Part shown: positions 42,139 through 50,467 of the stretch, one piece after another
Position numbering within the stretch: position 1 is the stretch's first letter
How the letters are laid out: each line of letters begins with the position of its first letter
Assembly (NCBI GenBank): GCA_033765305.1
Contig: JANRID010000011.1
Coordinates: 16,896 to 80,895 of the forward strand
Direction: 5' to 3'
Length of the DNA stretch: 64,000 nucleotides
DNA from: RDXT01 sp033765305
Lineage (GTDB): Bacteria > Bacteroidota > Bacteroidia > J057
The notes under the pieces: generated by a model
Database searches by the model: none
What the model was told of the DNA's origin: nothing
Seen by the model: only the letters and a program-made list of their open reading frames with translations
Program-made: the position numbers and the translations under genes

Positions 42139-43049
42139 AATAGCCGGATTGAAGATTCTGATTGAAGCGACATGCAGAACCGGTATCCGAAATTACAGAG
42201 AGCTTGGTACCACATTCACCTGAATATCAGACAGTTGTTTTGTATAAATTCAACGTCTGAAATATTAGTGAATCAAAAATGCATAAATTCTTCCTCAAAG
42301 TCAACCGTCCAGGATACGTTTTTCCGGCACCGCCCCGTTTCCGCCCCGCATTTCCGCCTGTTTTTCCTCCGTTTCGCCTTCGGATGCGGATGCTGGATCT
42401 CCGTACTGAACCCATGCAAATTACACCTGCTTTCATGCCGGAACCAGACAGAATGTAAGGATGATATTACATTGGGCGGTGCCTGAGGCCGGGACCTGCC
42501 TGCGGGGCATCCCGGACAGGCATCCTGGCAGGCCAGGGGGTGCCGGTACCCGGCCGGAGGCCGCTCCGGCACAGAAAACTGCATCCGGGCCGGTGCCTGC
42601 TGCTGTCCGCAGCCGGAAGCCAGGCCCCCAGGGGCCGTATATCCAGGCTGGTATGCAGGCCCGAATACACCTCCGATCAGACTTTTCAGAAAATTTCAGC
42701 CATGTGTTTTGGGTAAATTTACTGAAAATTTTTTTCAATAATATGGTCACAATTAATTTATAGTCAATAGTTTACAATAAAATTTATCATGAAAATTAAT
42801 TTTATCGTATCAAATTAAAAAAAACCGATCAGATTTTGCTGATACGATCAAATCACGCAGATTGCCTGCCGAATCTTACGTTCGCGGTGCCGCAGTGCCG
42901 GAGCCCTGGCTGCCCAGCGGTCTGCACGCCGGATGAAAACCATTTACCGCTTCGGCGGTTTCTGAACATACCGGATGTTTGCCGAACTTTAAGCGCCTGC
43001 GGACCGGTCAGGCTTCGACAGACCGGCAGCTTTGTAAAGCCTTGATCAC
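42139..43049. other. 911-bp divergent intergenic region with AT-rich islands
   Basis: Divergent spacer between the helical protein gene (minus) and ispG (plus). 42190-42300 and especially 42690-42855 are extremely AT-rich against a roughly 60 % GC background, while 42475-42660 is very GC-rich. Small hairpins are present (ATGTAA..TTACAT at about 42453-42472; ATCAG..CTGAT at about 42828-42843). No credible gene or known RNA was recognised; short frames on the minus strand are rejected as non-coding. Confidence 0.6.
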
Positions 43050-45059
43050 ATGTCGCATCAGCCTTCGTTTTGTCTTGACCATCTCAACTACCGCCGGATC
43101 CTGAGCCAGGAGGTCCATATCGGCGATGTGCCCATCGGGGGCCATAACCCGATCCGCATCCAGTCCATGACCACGACGGACACGATGGATACACGCGGCA
43201 CCGTGGAGCAGACCCTCCGCATGGTGGATGCCGGCTGCGAGTATGTGCGGATCACGGCTCCGAGCAAGAACGATGCCCAGAACCTGGCCGAGATCAAGGC
43301 CGAACTGCGCCGCAGGGGCTGCAAGGTGCCCCTGATTGCCGATATTCACTTTACCCCCAATGCAGCCGAAGTGGCGGCCCGGATCGTGGAAAAGGTCCGC
43401 GTGAATCCGGGCAACTACGTGGACAAGAAGCGCTTCGAGACCATCGAGTACACCGACGCCGAATACGAGGGCGAGATTCAGCGGATTCATGACCGCTTCT
43501 CGCCCCTGGTGAAGATCTGCAGGGAGTACGGAACGGCCATGCGCATCGGCACCAACCACGGCTCCCTCTCCGACCGCATCATGAGCCGCTACGGCGATAC
43601 GCCCCTCGGCATGGTGGAGTCGGCGCTGGAGTTTGTGCGCATCTGCGAAGACCACCAGTACTTCAACCTCGTCATTTCGATGAAGGCCTCCAATCCGCAG
43701 GTGATGGTGCAGGCCTACCGCATGCTGATGGACGAGATGATCCGCCGCGGGCGGGTGTATCCGCTGCACCTGGGCGTAACGGAGGCCGGCGAAGGCGAAG
43801 ACGGCCGCATCAAGTCGGCCCTGGGCATCGCCACGCTGCTCCTGGACGGCATCGGCGATACGGTGCGCGTCTCCCTGACCGAAGATCCCGAATTCGAGGC
43901 GCCGGTGGCGCAGTTTCTCGTGGATCACGTGGTGAAGCAGGCCAACGAGCTGCGCCGCCAGAACCAGCGCGCGGATCTGGTGCAGCACCTCAGCCTGCCT
44001 ATCAACCCCTATGCCTTCGAGCGGCGCGACAGCCGCCCCACCCTCAACCTGGGCAAGACCCAGGTGCCCCGCGTGATCGCCGACCTGCGCCACGACTCGG
44101 AGCGTCCGGAGTCGCTCGCTGCCATCGGCTTCACCTATTCCCACGAGCTGGACAAGTACCACTTTTCGGATATGGCCGCCGACTTCGTCTTCCTGGGCGA
44201 TCATCTGCCAGCCTACGAGCTGCCCGGCGGCCTCAAGCGCATCTACTCCCATGCCGTCTGGAAGCTGCTGCCCGACCGGCATGTGAACTTTCCCTACTTT
44301 CCGGATGTGGCCTCCTTCCTCCAGACGCCCGAGCGCAGCATCGGGGTCAACTTTGTGGAGCTGCGCCTCGACACCCTGCCCGAAGCGCTGGCGCAGCCCG
44401 ATGCCTTCCGCAATGTGACCTTCGTCCTGGTCTCTGATGAGCCCATCCCCTCGTACGACTGGCGGGTGATGGTGTACCGCCTCATGGAGGCCGGCATGCG
44501 CCAGCCGGTGGTGCTGCGCATGCAGACCCCCGAGCAGTATCTCTATTACAACGACGATCACCTGCCGGAGCGTTTCCGAATGCAGGAAGAGGCCAAGGTA
44601 CAGCTCTCGCTTGCCTCCAATGGCAGCACCCTGCTGGTGGACGGCCTGGTGGACGGCATCTGGGTAGATCAGGCCGATTCATGCAAGGTCCGGACTGCCT
44701 TCGGCATGCTGCAGCTCGCGCGCCTGCGCATCACCAAGACCGAGTATATTTCCTGCCCCTCCTGCGGGCGCACGCTCTTCGACCTGCAGGAAACCACGGC
44801 CCGCATCCGCAAGCGCACCGAACACCTCAAGGGCGTGAAAATCGGCATCATGGGCTGCATCGTGAACGGACCCGGCGAAATGGCCGATGCCGACTACGGC
44901 TATGTGGGCGTAGGGCCGGATAAAATTGCCCTGTACCGGGGAAAAGAAGTGGTAGTGAAATCTGTACGCACTGCCGAGGCGGTGGATCAGCTCATCGGCC
45001 TCATCAAAGCCGACGGCAACTGGGTCGAGCCCGAAACCATCGGCGTCGCAGCGGAATAA
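43050..45059 (+). CDS. ispG: 4-hydroxy-3-methylbut-2-enyl diphosphate synthase, large type with inserted domain
   Basis: 669 residues against about 370 for E. coli IspG. The TIM-barrel half (SQEVHIGDVPIGGHNPIRIQ, LIADIHFTPNAA, VRVNPGNYVDKKR) and the C-terminal Fe-S half (SCPSCGRT near 567, GCIVNGPGEMADADYGYVG near 602) are separated by an insertion of about 270 residues, as in plants, Chlamydia and Bacteroidota. It makes HMBDP in the MEP isoprenoid pathway using a 4Fe-4S cluster bound by three Cys. Its last codons and stop are part of a tandem duplication that follows directly. Confidence 0.97.
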   Translation: MSHQPSFCLDHLNYRRILSQEVHIGDVPIGGHNPIRIQSMTTTDTMDTRGTVEQTLRMVDAGCEYVRITAPSKNDAQNLAEIKAELRRRGCKVPLIADIHFTPNAAEVAARIVEKVRVNPGNYVDKKRFETIEYTDAEYEGEIQRIHDRFSPLVKICREYGTAMRIGTNHGSLSDRIMSRYGDTPLGMVESALEFVRICEDHQYFNLVISMKASNPQVMVQAYRMLMDEMIRRGRVYPLHLGVTEAGEGEDGRIKSALGIATLLLDGIGDTVRVSLTEDPEFEAPVAQFLVDHVVKQANELRRQNQRADLVQHLSLPINPYAFERRDSRPTLNLGKTQVPRVIADLRHDSERPESLAAIGFTYSHELDKYHFSDMAADFVFLGDHLPAYELPGGLKRIYSHAVWKLLPDRHVNFPYFPDVASFLQTPERSIGVNFVELRLDTLPEALAQPDAFRNVTFVLVSDEPIPSYDWRVMVYRLMEAGMRQPVVLRMQTPEQYLYYNDDHLPERFRMQEEAKVQLSLASNGSTLLVDGLVDGIWVDQADSCKVRTAFGMLQLARLRITKTEYISCPSCGRTLFDLQETTARIRKRTEHLKGVKIGIMGCIVNGPGEMADADYGYVGVGPDKIALYRGKEVVVKSVRTAEAVDQLIGLIKADGNWVEPETIGVAAE

Positions 45060-45238
45060 GCAGCGGGCTGGCATTCACCCGGAGAACCGGAGGCACGGAG
45101 TGTCACGGAGACCTGCATGCCTTGCAGCAGGCGTGTTTGTAATGTGTTGATAATCAATGCATCTGTTTGATTCCAGCGCAACATTCCAGTCTCACTACTC
45201 AATACTCACTACGCACTACCAGTCTTCCTGCTTGATAC
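45048..45238. repeat. 196-bp tandem duplication, copy A, with heptad array 4A
   Basis: Starts within the last four codons of ispG (GCAGCGGAATAAGCAGCGGG) and runs to CCAGTCTTCCTGCTTGATAC. It contains a heptad run at 45191-45219 (CTCACTA-type units) and an imperfect hairpin around CATGCCTTGCAGCAGGCGTG that might terminate ispG. About 90 % identical to copy B. Confidence 0.92.
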
Positions 45239-45243
45239 CCCGT

Positions 45244-45434
45244 GCAGCGGAATAAGCAGCGGGCTGGCGTTCACACGGAGAATCGGAGGCACGGAGTGTC
45301 ACGGAGACCTGCATGCCTTGCAGCAGGCGTGTTTGTATTGTATTGGTAATCAATGCATCTGATTGATTCCAGCGCAACATTCCAGTCTCACTACTCACTA
45401 CTCACTACTCACTACCAGTCTTCCTACTGGATAC
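45244..45434. repeat. 196-bp tandem duplication, copy B, with heptad array 4B
   Basis: Same sequence shifted by 196 bp, including a remnant of the ispG 3' end (GCAGCGGAATAA). Heptads at 45387-45415 are four uniform CTCACTA units. Its right end, reading CTTGATAC, encodes the last residues and the stop of hisA on the other strand. Confidence 0.92.
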
Positions 45435-46160
45435 TTGATACTCCGCCAGCTCCGCCAGCCCGATCCGCCCCTCGTAAATCGCCTTTCCGATAATCGCGCC
45501 ATCCAGGCCCAGCGCCGCCAGCTCCCGCAGATCCGCCAGTGACGACACCCCGCCGCTTGCAATCAGCCGCAGGCCGGGCAAGGCCGCCCGGATCTCCGCA
45601 TACAGCGCCAGCGAAGGCCCCTGCAGCATGCCGTCGCGGGAGATGTCCGTGCAGACAGCATAGCGGACGCCCTGCGCTGCGTAGTGCGCCAGAAACCCGA
45701 GCACCGGCCGGCGGCTGTCATCCTGCCAGCCCTCGATGGCGACAGAGCCGCTGCGGGCATCCGCGCTGAGGATCAGGCGCTCCGGCCCCCAGTGGGCAAG
45801 CCATTCGAGGAATTCGGCCTCCTGGCGTACGGCAGCGCTGCCGATGTTGGCCTGTGCAGCGCCGCAGGCAAAGACCGTCTCCAGATCCTGTGCGGAGCGG
45901 ATGCCGCCGCCCACGTCCACGCGCAGGGGCGTATGGGTGCAGATGCGCTCGATGACCGCCCAGTTGACCACCTGCTTCGCTTTTGCGCCGTCGAGATCGA
46001 CGAGATGCAGGCAGGGCAGCCCCGCATCGGCAAAGGCGCGGGCTGCATCGAGGGGGTCCTCGTAGTACACGGTTTTCTGGCCGTAGTCGCCCTGGGAGAG
46101 GCGTACGCATTTTCCTTCGAGAAGATCGATAGCCGGGATCAGCCGCATGGGGGAGGTCAT
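45405..46160 (-). CDS. hisA: 1-(5-phosphoribosyl)-5-[(5-phosphoribosylamino)methylideneamino]imidazole-4-carboxamide isomerase
   Basis: 251 residues. (beta-alpha)8 barrel with MRLIPAIDLLEGKCVRL (catalytic Asp near 12), VDVGGGIRSAQDLE (first phosphate site), CTDISRDGMLQGPS (second catalytic Asp) and LIASGGVSSLADLREL (second phosphate site). It isomerises ProFAR to PRFAR in histidine synthesis. The ATG overlaps the hisH stop (ATGA); MRLIP at 46148 is an alternative start. The C-terminus YQVSSRKTGSE and the TAG stop are encoded by the heptanucleotide repeat, extending a normally shorter tail. hisF is not adjacent. Confidence 0.96.
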   Translation of the reverse strand: MTSPMRLIPAIDLLEGKCVRLSQGDYGQKTVYYEDPLDAARAFADAGLPCLHLVDLDGAKAKQVVNWAVIERICTHTPLRVDVGGGIRSAQDLETVFACGAAQANIGSAAVRQEAEFLEWLAHWGPERLILSADARSGSVAIEGWQDDSRRPVLGFLAHYAAQGVRYAVCTDISRDGMLQGPSLALYAEIRAALPGLRLIASGGVSSLADLRELAALGLDGAIIGKAIYEGRIGLAELAEYQVSSRKTGSE

Positions 46161-46744
46161 CAGAGCCGCAGGAAGTTTTCGAGGATGCGGGCGCCGGGCG
46201 ATCCGCTTTTTTCCGGGTGGAACTGGGTAGCGTAGAAATTGTCCCGGTGCAGGGCCGCGCTGAACGGCAGGCCGTAGTCGCTCAGGGCGATGGTGTAGGG
46301 GCCCGGCTCGACGTAGTAGCTGTGGACGAAGTACACATAGGGCGCATCGCCGAGGTCCTGCATCAGGGGGGAGCGGAGTTCGGTGAGCAGATTCCAGCCC
46401 ATATGCGGCACCTTCAGCGCGCCATCGGGAAAGCGGTGCACCTGATGGCCGAAGATGCCGAGGCAGGGCGTATCGTTTTCGTCGGAATGGCTGCACATGA
46501 GCTGCATGCCGAGGCAGATGCCCAGAACGGGCTGGCGCAGGGAGCGCATCACCTCATCCAGGCCGGCCTGGCGGAGGTATTGCATGGCCGTGCTGGCCTC
46601 GCCCACCCCCGGGAAGATGACCTTGTCGGCGCTGCGCAAGGCTTCGGGGTCGTCGGTCAGCAGGGGCGTCACGCCCAGGCGTTCGAGGGCGTAGGTTACG
46701 GACTGGATGTTGCCGGCATTGTACCGGACGAGGGCCAGATTCAT
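46160..46744 (-). CDS. hisH: Imidazole glycerol phosphate synthase, glutamine amidotransferase subunit
   Basis: 194 residues. Class I amidotransferase with nucleophile Cys in LGICLGMQLM and the catalytic His-Glu pair in ATQFHPEKSG; VIFPGVGEASTAM is the oxyanion loop region. HisH supplies ammonia to HisF. It is the promoter-proximal gene of a hisH-hisA pair; the stop overlaps the hisA start. A textbook Bacteroidota promoter ends 4 bp before its ATG, fixing the start. Confidence 0.97.
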   Translation of the reverse strand: MNLALVRYNAGNIQSVTYALERLGVTPLLTDDPEALRSADKVIFPGVGEASTAMQYLRQAGLDEVMRSLRQPVLGICLGMQLMCSHSDENDTPCLGIFGHQVHRFPDGALKVPHMGWNLLTELRSPLMQDLGDAPYVYFVHSYYVEPGPYTIALSDYGLPFSAALHRDNFYATQFHPEKSGSPGARILENFLRL

Positions 46745-46748
46745 GCTG

Positions 46749-46779
46749 CAAACCTACGGCAGGGCGGCGGCATATCAAA
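46749..46779 (-). promoter_or_regulatory. Bacteroidota promoter of hisHA (TTTG-N19-TAGGTTTG)
   Basis: On the minus strand TTTG (46779-46776), 19 bp, TAGGTTTG (46756-46749), then 4 bp and the hisH ATG. It is a perfect consensus match and the best promoter in the window. The expected transcription start falls at or next to the A of the ATG, so the mRNA would be leaderless. Confidence 0.75.
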
Positions 46780-46833
46780 CAAGCAGCCGCTCCCCAGCGG
46801 AGCGGCTTCCCCCATGATCCTGTATGATGCGGG

Positions 46834-47274
46834 TCAGGCTTCGCGGATCGGCACGACCAGAATGGGCACGGTAGCCCGGCGGAGCACATCGGCCGACACG
46901 CTGCCGACGAGCAGTTCGAACACCATTGAATGCCCGTGCGAGCCGATGACCAGCAGGTCGGCAGCTACCCGGTCTGCTTCGTCCAGAATGGCGCCGGAGG
47001 TAGGCCCGGATACCAGCAGGGCTTCCGCTTTCAGGCCTTTTTCCTGCAGCAGTGCAGCCTGCTCCTGAAGCAGCTGATGCTCGGTGCGCAGCGTTTCGGC
47101 GCGGTGGTCCCGGATGTACTGCGGGCCTACGTCGTATCCGACGAACGACGGTTCGGGCGCCGCGATATGCACGATCCAGATTTTAGCGCCGGACATGCGG
47201 GCGAGCTGTTCGGCTTGAGCAAGGATCTTTTCGCTGGCGGGCGAAAAGTCGACGGCAGCCAGGATATTTTTCAT
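46834..47274 (-). CDS. Universal stress protein (UspA family)
   Basis: 146 residues from MKNILAAVDFSPASEKIL. The ATP-binding signature is IGSHGHSMVFELLVGSVS (GxxGx9GS) with a C-terminal VPILVVPI strand; the first strand carries the usual AVDFS. Such proteins are cytoplasmic dimers, often ATP-binding, induced by growth arrest or oxidative stress; the target is unknown. It lies 90 bp upstream of hisH on the same strand, but hisH has its own promoter. Confidence 0.93.
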   Translation of the reverse strand: MKNILAAVDFSPASEKILAQAEQLARMSGAKIWIVHIAAPEPSFVGYDVGPQYIRDHRAETLRTEHQLLQEQAALLQEKGLKAEALLVSGPTSGAILDEADRVAADLLVIGSHGHSMVFELLVGSVSADVLRRATVPILVVPIREA

Positions 47275-47381
47275 CTTGGTTCGGCTGTTAGAAGAGAACG
47301 ATTGTTTGCACAAAGATTCCCCTCCCGGCATGCCGGTCAGATGATGCAAGCTAGCCCGGCGGCTGTTTTTTCGCACCCGGC

Positions 47382-48263
47382 TTATTTCACCAGATAGGCG
47401 ATGACGCGGTTGTCGAAAAAGGTGGGGATAATGAGCAGCTTGCGCTTGGCGATATACTCCAGGTCGGCGCTGTTGATTTTCTGCGGAGCCGTATCGAGCA
47501 CCACGGCGGGTACACGTCCCGGCCCTGCCAGGACGGTTGCGCCGCTCCAGTCGCTGAGGAAGTACTGTTTCTTTCCGCGGGGTCGCAGGCCGTCGGTCAC
47601 ATCGCCGGTGGCGGTGCTGTCGATATACACCGCCGGGCGGGGAGAGCTGCTGCCGGTGTCGATTTTCAGCACCGAGCCGGCTGTGCCGCAGAGCAGGCTG
47701 CTGCCTTCGATGCAGAGGCCGTTGGGGCGGTAGATGAGGGTGTCGGCGCACCAGAGGTCGAGCGCTTCGCCGCTGAAGCGGAAGATGCAGTGCTTGCGCG
47801 AGTCGGAGACATAGATCCGGCCGGCGGCATCGGCGGCTACATCGTTGAGGAAGACCGCATCGGGGTGGGTAAACCGCCGCAGGATCTGTCCGGAATTCAC
47901 ATCGACCTCCACCAGATCGGTAATATCCGACACGTACAGGCGGTCGCCGTGGACGGCCATGCCTTTCGGGGCACTGAGGCCGGTGACCCAGTTGAGCTCC
48001 GCCAGGACGCCTTCCGGGGTGAGCTTGGAGAGAAAGCCGTTGCCGTCTTTTTCGGCGGGATTTTCATTGATATTCGATACGTACAGCAGGTCACGGGCGG
48101 CATCGTAGCACACCGCTTCCGGGGTTTTGAGCCCGTCCACAATCCAGGCAGGGCTCAGCTGGGGGCGTTTCAGCGGTTTCAGGGCCTGCGCGCGCACCTG
48201 GGAAGGGAGGGCCGCAGCCGTCAGCGCAAGGCTGCACATCAGCATCCGAAAGGTCATATGCAT
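47382..48263 (-). CDS. Exported SMP-30/gluconolactonase-like beta-propeller protein
   Basis: About 293 residues from MHMTFRMLMCSLALTAAALP (signal peptide). Repeated propeller strands: PEAVCYDAARDLLYVSNIN, LSAPKGMAVHGDRLYVSDIT, LNDVAADAAGRIYVSDSR, YRPNGLCIEGSSLLCG. The LYVSD/IYVSD repeats and the RPNGL motif are typical of SMP-30/NHL-like six-bladed propellers. Catalytic metal ligands cannot be assigned with confidence, so enzymatic activity is uncertain; it may be a binding protein. It is divergent from an exported S9 peptidase across 188 bp. Confidence 0.82.
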   Translation of the reverse strand: MHMTFRMLMCSLALTAAALPSQVRAQALKPLKRPQLSPAWIVDGLKTPEAVCYDAARDLLYVSNINENPAEKDGNGFLSKLTPEGVLAELNWVTGLSAPKGMAVHGDRLYVSDITDLVEVDVNSGQILRRFTHPDAVFLNDVAADAAGRIYVSDSRKHCIFRFSGEALDLWCADTLIYRPNGLCIEGSSLLCGTAGSVLKIDTGSSSPRPAVYIDSTATGDVTDGLRPRGKKQYFLSDWSGATVLAGPGRVPAVVLDTAPQKINSADLEYIAKRKLLIIPTFFDNRVIAYLVK

Positions 48264-48392
48264 CGTCTTGAGGGCTTGGTTCCGGGCAGCCTGCCGGGGC
48301 TGTCCGGGGCTCAAATAGCAGCAAATCCGGGACAATCTCCACACAAAATGCGGATTCCTCCGGCACGGCGCATGCGGGAATTGCCGAAGCCC

Positions 48393-48422
48393 TTGCCCGC
48401 TTGCGCAGCGGGCCGTATTTTG
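48393..48422 (+). promoter_or_regulatory. Candidate promoter (TTG-N20-TATTTTG) of the S9 peptidase gene
   Basis: TTG at 48393-48395, 20 bp, TATTTTG at 48416-48422, then 29 bp to the ATG at 48452. Fits the Bacteroidota -33/-7 pattern with a short leader. Confidence 0.5.
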
Positions 48423-48451
48423 CCGCCTCTCCGCATTAATCCCGGAACCTC

Positions 48452-50467
48452 ATGCGCATCCGCCTGCTGCTGCTCTGCTGCCTCCTGCCCCTGAGCCTGG
48501 CTGCCCAATACCTGACCCCTGAATCCCTCTGGGCCTTGGGCCGGGTCACGATGGACGACGTCTCGCCCGACGGCAAAACCGTGCTCTACGGCGTCACCCG
48601 GTATCAGCTCGCCGAAAACCGCGGCAACCGCAACCTGTTCCTGCTCGACGTGGCATCCGGCCGGGTCCGGCAGCTGACCGATCTGCCCGGCTCCGAATCC
48701 GGCGGGCGCTTCCGCCCCGACGGCAAGCGCATCGGCTTCCTCTCCGGCGGCCAGCTTTGGGAGATCAGCCCCGACGGCAGCAATGCCAGGCAGGTGACGG
48801 ATCTGCCGGGCGGCATCACCGGCTTCGCCTGGTCGCCCCGGGGCGATCAGCTGCTGATGACCCGCGAGGTGAAGCTGGACTCCACTGCTGCCGAGCAGCA
48901 CCCCGACCTCCCCAAAACCAGCGGACGCATCATCGACGGGCTGATGTACCGCCACTGGGACAGCTGGCACGACTACGCATACAGCCACCCCTTTGTGGCC
49001 GGCTACCGGGACGGCGCCCTCACGGGCGAGCCGCGCGACCTCATGCCCGGCGAGCCCTATGACAGCCCGCTGATGCCCTTCGGCGGCATCGAGCAGCTGG
49101 CCTGGAGCCCCGACGGGCGCCAGGTGGTGTACACCTCCAAAAAACGCAGCGGCGCCGCCGCCGCCGTCAGCACCAATTCCGATCTCTATCTGGCAGACCT
49201 CGCAGGCGGCACCGTCCGCAACCTCACCGAGGGCATGGCCGGCTACGACCTGGAGCCGGTATTCTCCCCCGACGGGCGGCGCCTCGCCTGGACCAGCATG
49301 GCCCGCGACGGCTTCGAGGCCGACCGCAACCGCCTGTTTGTGCTGGATCTCGCGTCGGGCGAAAAAACCGAAATCAGCGCCGGCTGGGAGCAGGACGCCA
49401 GCCACCCGCGCTGGAGCCCCGACGGCAAATCGATCTGGTTTCTGAGCGGGGTGCGCGCCACCGTGCAGCTCTTCTCCGTGGATCTGGCCACCCGCAAGCC
49501 TGCCGCCCTCACCGAAGGCCGGCACGACCTCACGGGTTTCCTGCCCTGCAAAAACGGCATCGCCGTAAGCAAAATGAGCATGTCGGAGCCGGTGGAGATC
49601 TGCTTGGTGGAGCCGGGCAGCCGCAGCCTGAAGCAGCTCACCTTCACCAATCAGCAGGCCCTCGCCGGCATCCGGATGGGCAAGGTCGAAGAGCGCCTCG
49701 TGCCTACCACCGACGGGCGCGAACTGCTGGCCTGGGTGGTGTATCCGCCGGATTTCGACCCGGCCAAACAGTACCCGGCGCTGCTCTACTGCCAGGGCGG
49801 GCCGCAGAGCACGGTGAGCCAGTTTTTCTCCTACCGCTGGAACCTCCAGCTGATGGCCGCCAACGGCTACATCGTTGTGGCGCCCAACCGGCGCGGCCTG
49901 CCCTCCTTCGGGCGGCTGTGGAATGACCAGATCAGCGGCGACTGGGGCGGCCAGGCCATGGACGACCTGCTGAGCGCCATCGACCACGTGGCGGCCGAGC
50001 CCTATGTGAACCGCGATGCGCTGGGCGCAGTCGGCGCCTCCTTCGGCGGATTCTCCGTGTACTGGCTCGCCGGCAACCATGAAAAGCGCTTCAAAGCCTT
50101 CATTTCCCATGCCGGCATCTTCAACTTCGAAAGCTGGTACGGCACCACGGAAGAACTCTTCTTCGCCAACTGGGACATGGGCGGCGCCTACTGGGAGCCC
50201 AGCCCCAACGCCTCCTATCAGGTGTTCTCCCCGCATCTCTACGTCCAGCAATGGGACACGCCCATCCTGGTCATGCACGGCGAAAAAGACTACCGGGTGC
50301 CGGTCACCGAAGGCATGCAGGCCTTCACGGCAGCGCAGCTCCGGGGCATTCCCTCGCGGTTCCTCTATCTGCCCGACGAAGGCCACTGGGTCATGTCGCC
50401 CCAGAACAGCCTGCTCTGGCAGCGTGTCTTTTTCGAGTGGCTGGATCAATGGCTGAAGAAACGCTGA
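48452..50467 (+). CDS. Exported S9 family prolyl-oligopeptidase-type serine peptidase
   Basis: 671 residues. Signal peptide MRIRLLLLCCLLPLSLAA; an N-terminal propeller with repeated SPDG motifs (DDVSPDGKTVLY, AWSPDGRQVVYTS, FSPDGRRLAWTS); then an alpha/beta-hydrolase domain with Ser in VGASFGGFSVYW, Asp in HGEKDYRVPV and His in PDEGHWVMSP. This layout is dipeptidyl-peptidase V/acylaminoacyl-peptidase-like, releasing dipeptides or acyl-amino acids from periplasmic peptides. No T9SS domain. The stop overlaps the next start (TGATG), coupling it to a glycosyltransferase. Confidence 0.92.
   Translation: MRIRLLLLCCLLPLSLAAQYLTPESLWALGRVTMDDVSPDGKTVLYGVTRYQLAENRGNRNLFLLDVASGRVRQLTDLPGSESGGRFRPDGKRIGFLSGGQLWEISPDGSNARQVTDLPGGITGFAWSPRGDQLLMTREVKLDSTAAEQHPDLPKTSGRIIDGLMYRHWDSWHDYAYSHPFVAGYRDGALTGEPRDLMPGEPYDSPLMPFGGIEQLAWSPDGRQVVYTSKKRSGAAAAVSTNSDLYLADLAGGTVRNLTEGMAGYDLEPVFSPDGRRLAWTSMARDGFEADRNRLFVLDLASGEKTEISAGWEQDASHPRWSPDGKSIWFLSGVRATVQLFSVDLATRKPAALTEGRHDLTGFLPCKNGIAVSKMSMSEPVEICLVEPGSRSLKQLTFTNQQALAGIRMGKVEERLVPTTDGRELLAWVVYPPDFDPAKQYPALLYCQGGPQSTVSQFFSYRWNLQLMAANGYIVVAPNRRGLPSFGRLWNDQISGDWGGQAMDDLLSAIDHVAAEPYVNRDALGAVGASFGGFSVYWLAGNHEKRFKAFISHAGIFNFESWYGTTEELFFANWDMGGAYWEPSPNASYQVFSPHLYVQQWDTPILVMHGEKDYRVPVTEGMQAFTAAQLRGIPSRFLYLPDEGHWVMSPQNSLLWQRVFFEWLDQWLKKR

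Noticed and set aside
42227..42750. Small minus-strand frames (about 69 and 105 residues) in the 911-bp spacer
   Set aside because: Low-complexity basic or Gly/Pro-rich translation, no homologous motif, and they cross the GC- and AT-rich blocks.
44987..45398. Two similar minus-strand frames of about 60-70 residues in the tandem duplication (both start MSSETGMLRWNQ)
   Set aside because: Their similarity comes from the 196-bp duplication, and they run into ispG or heptads. No domain or ribosome-binding signal; non-coding is more likely.
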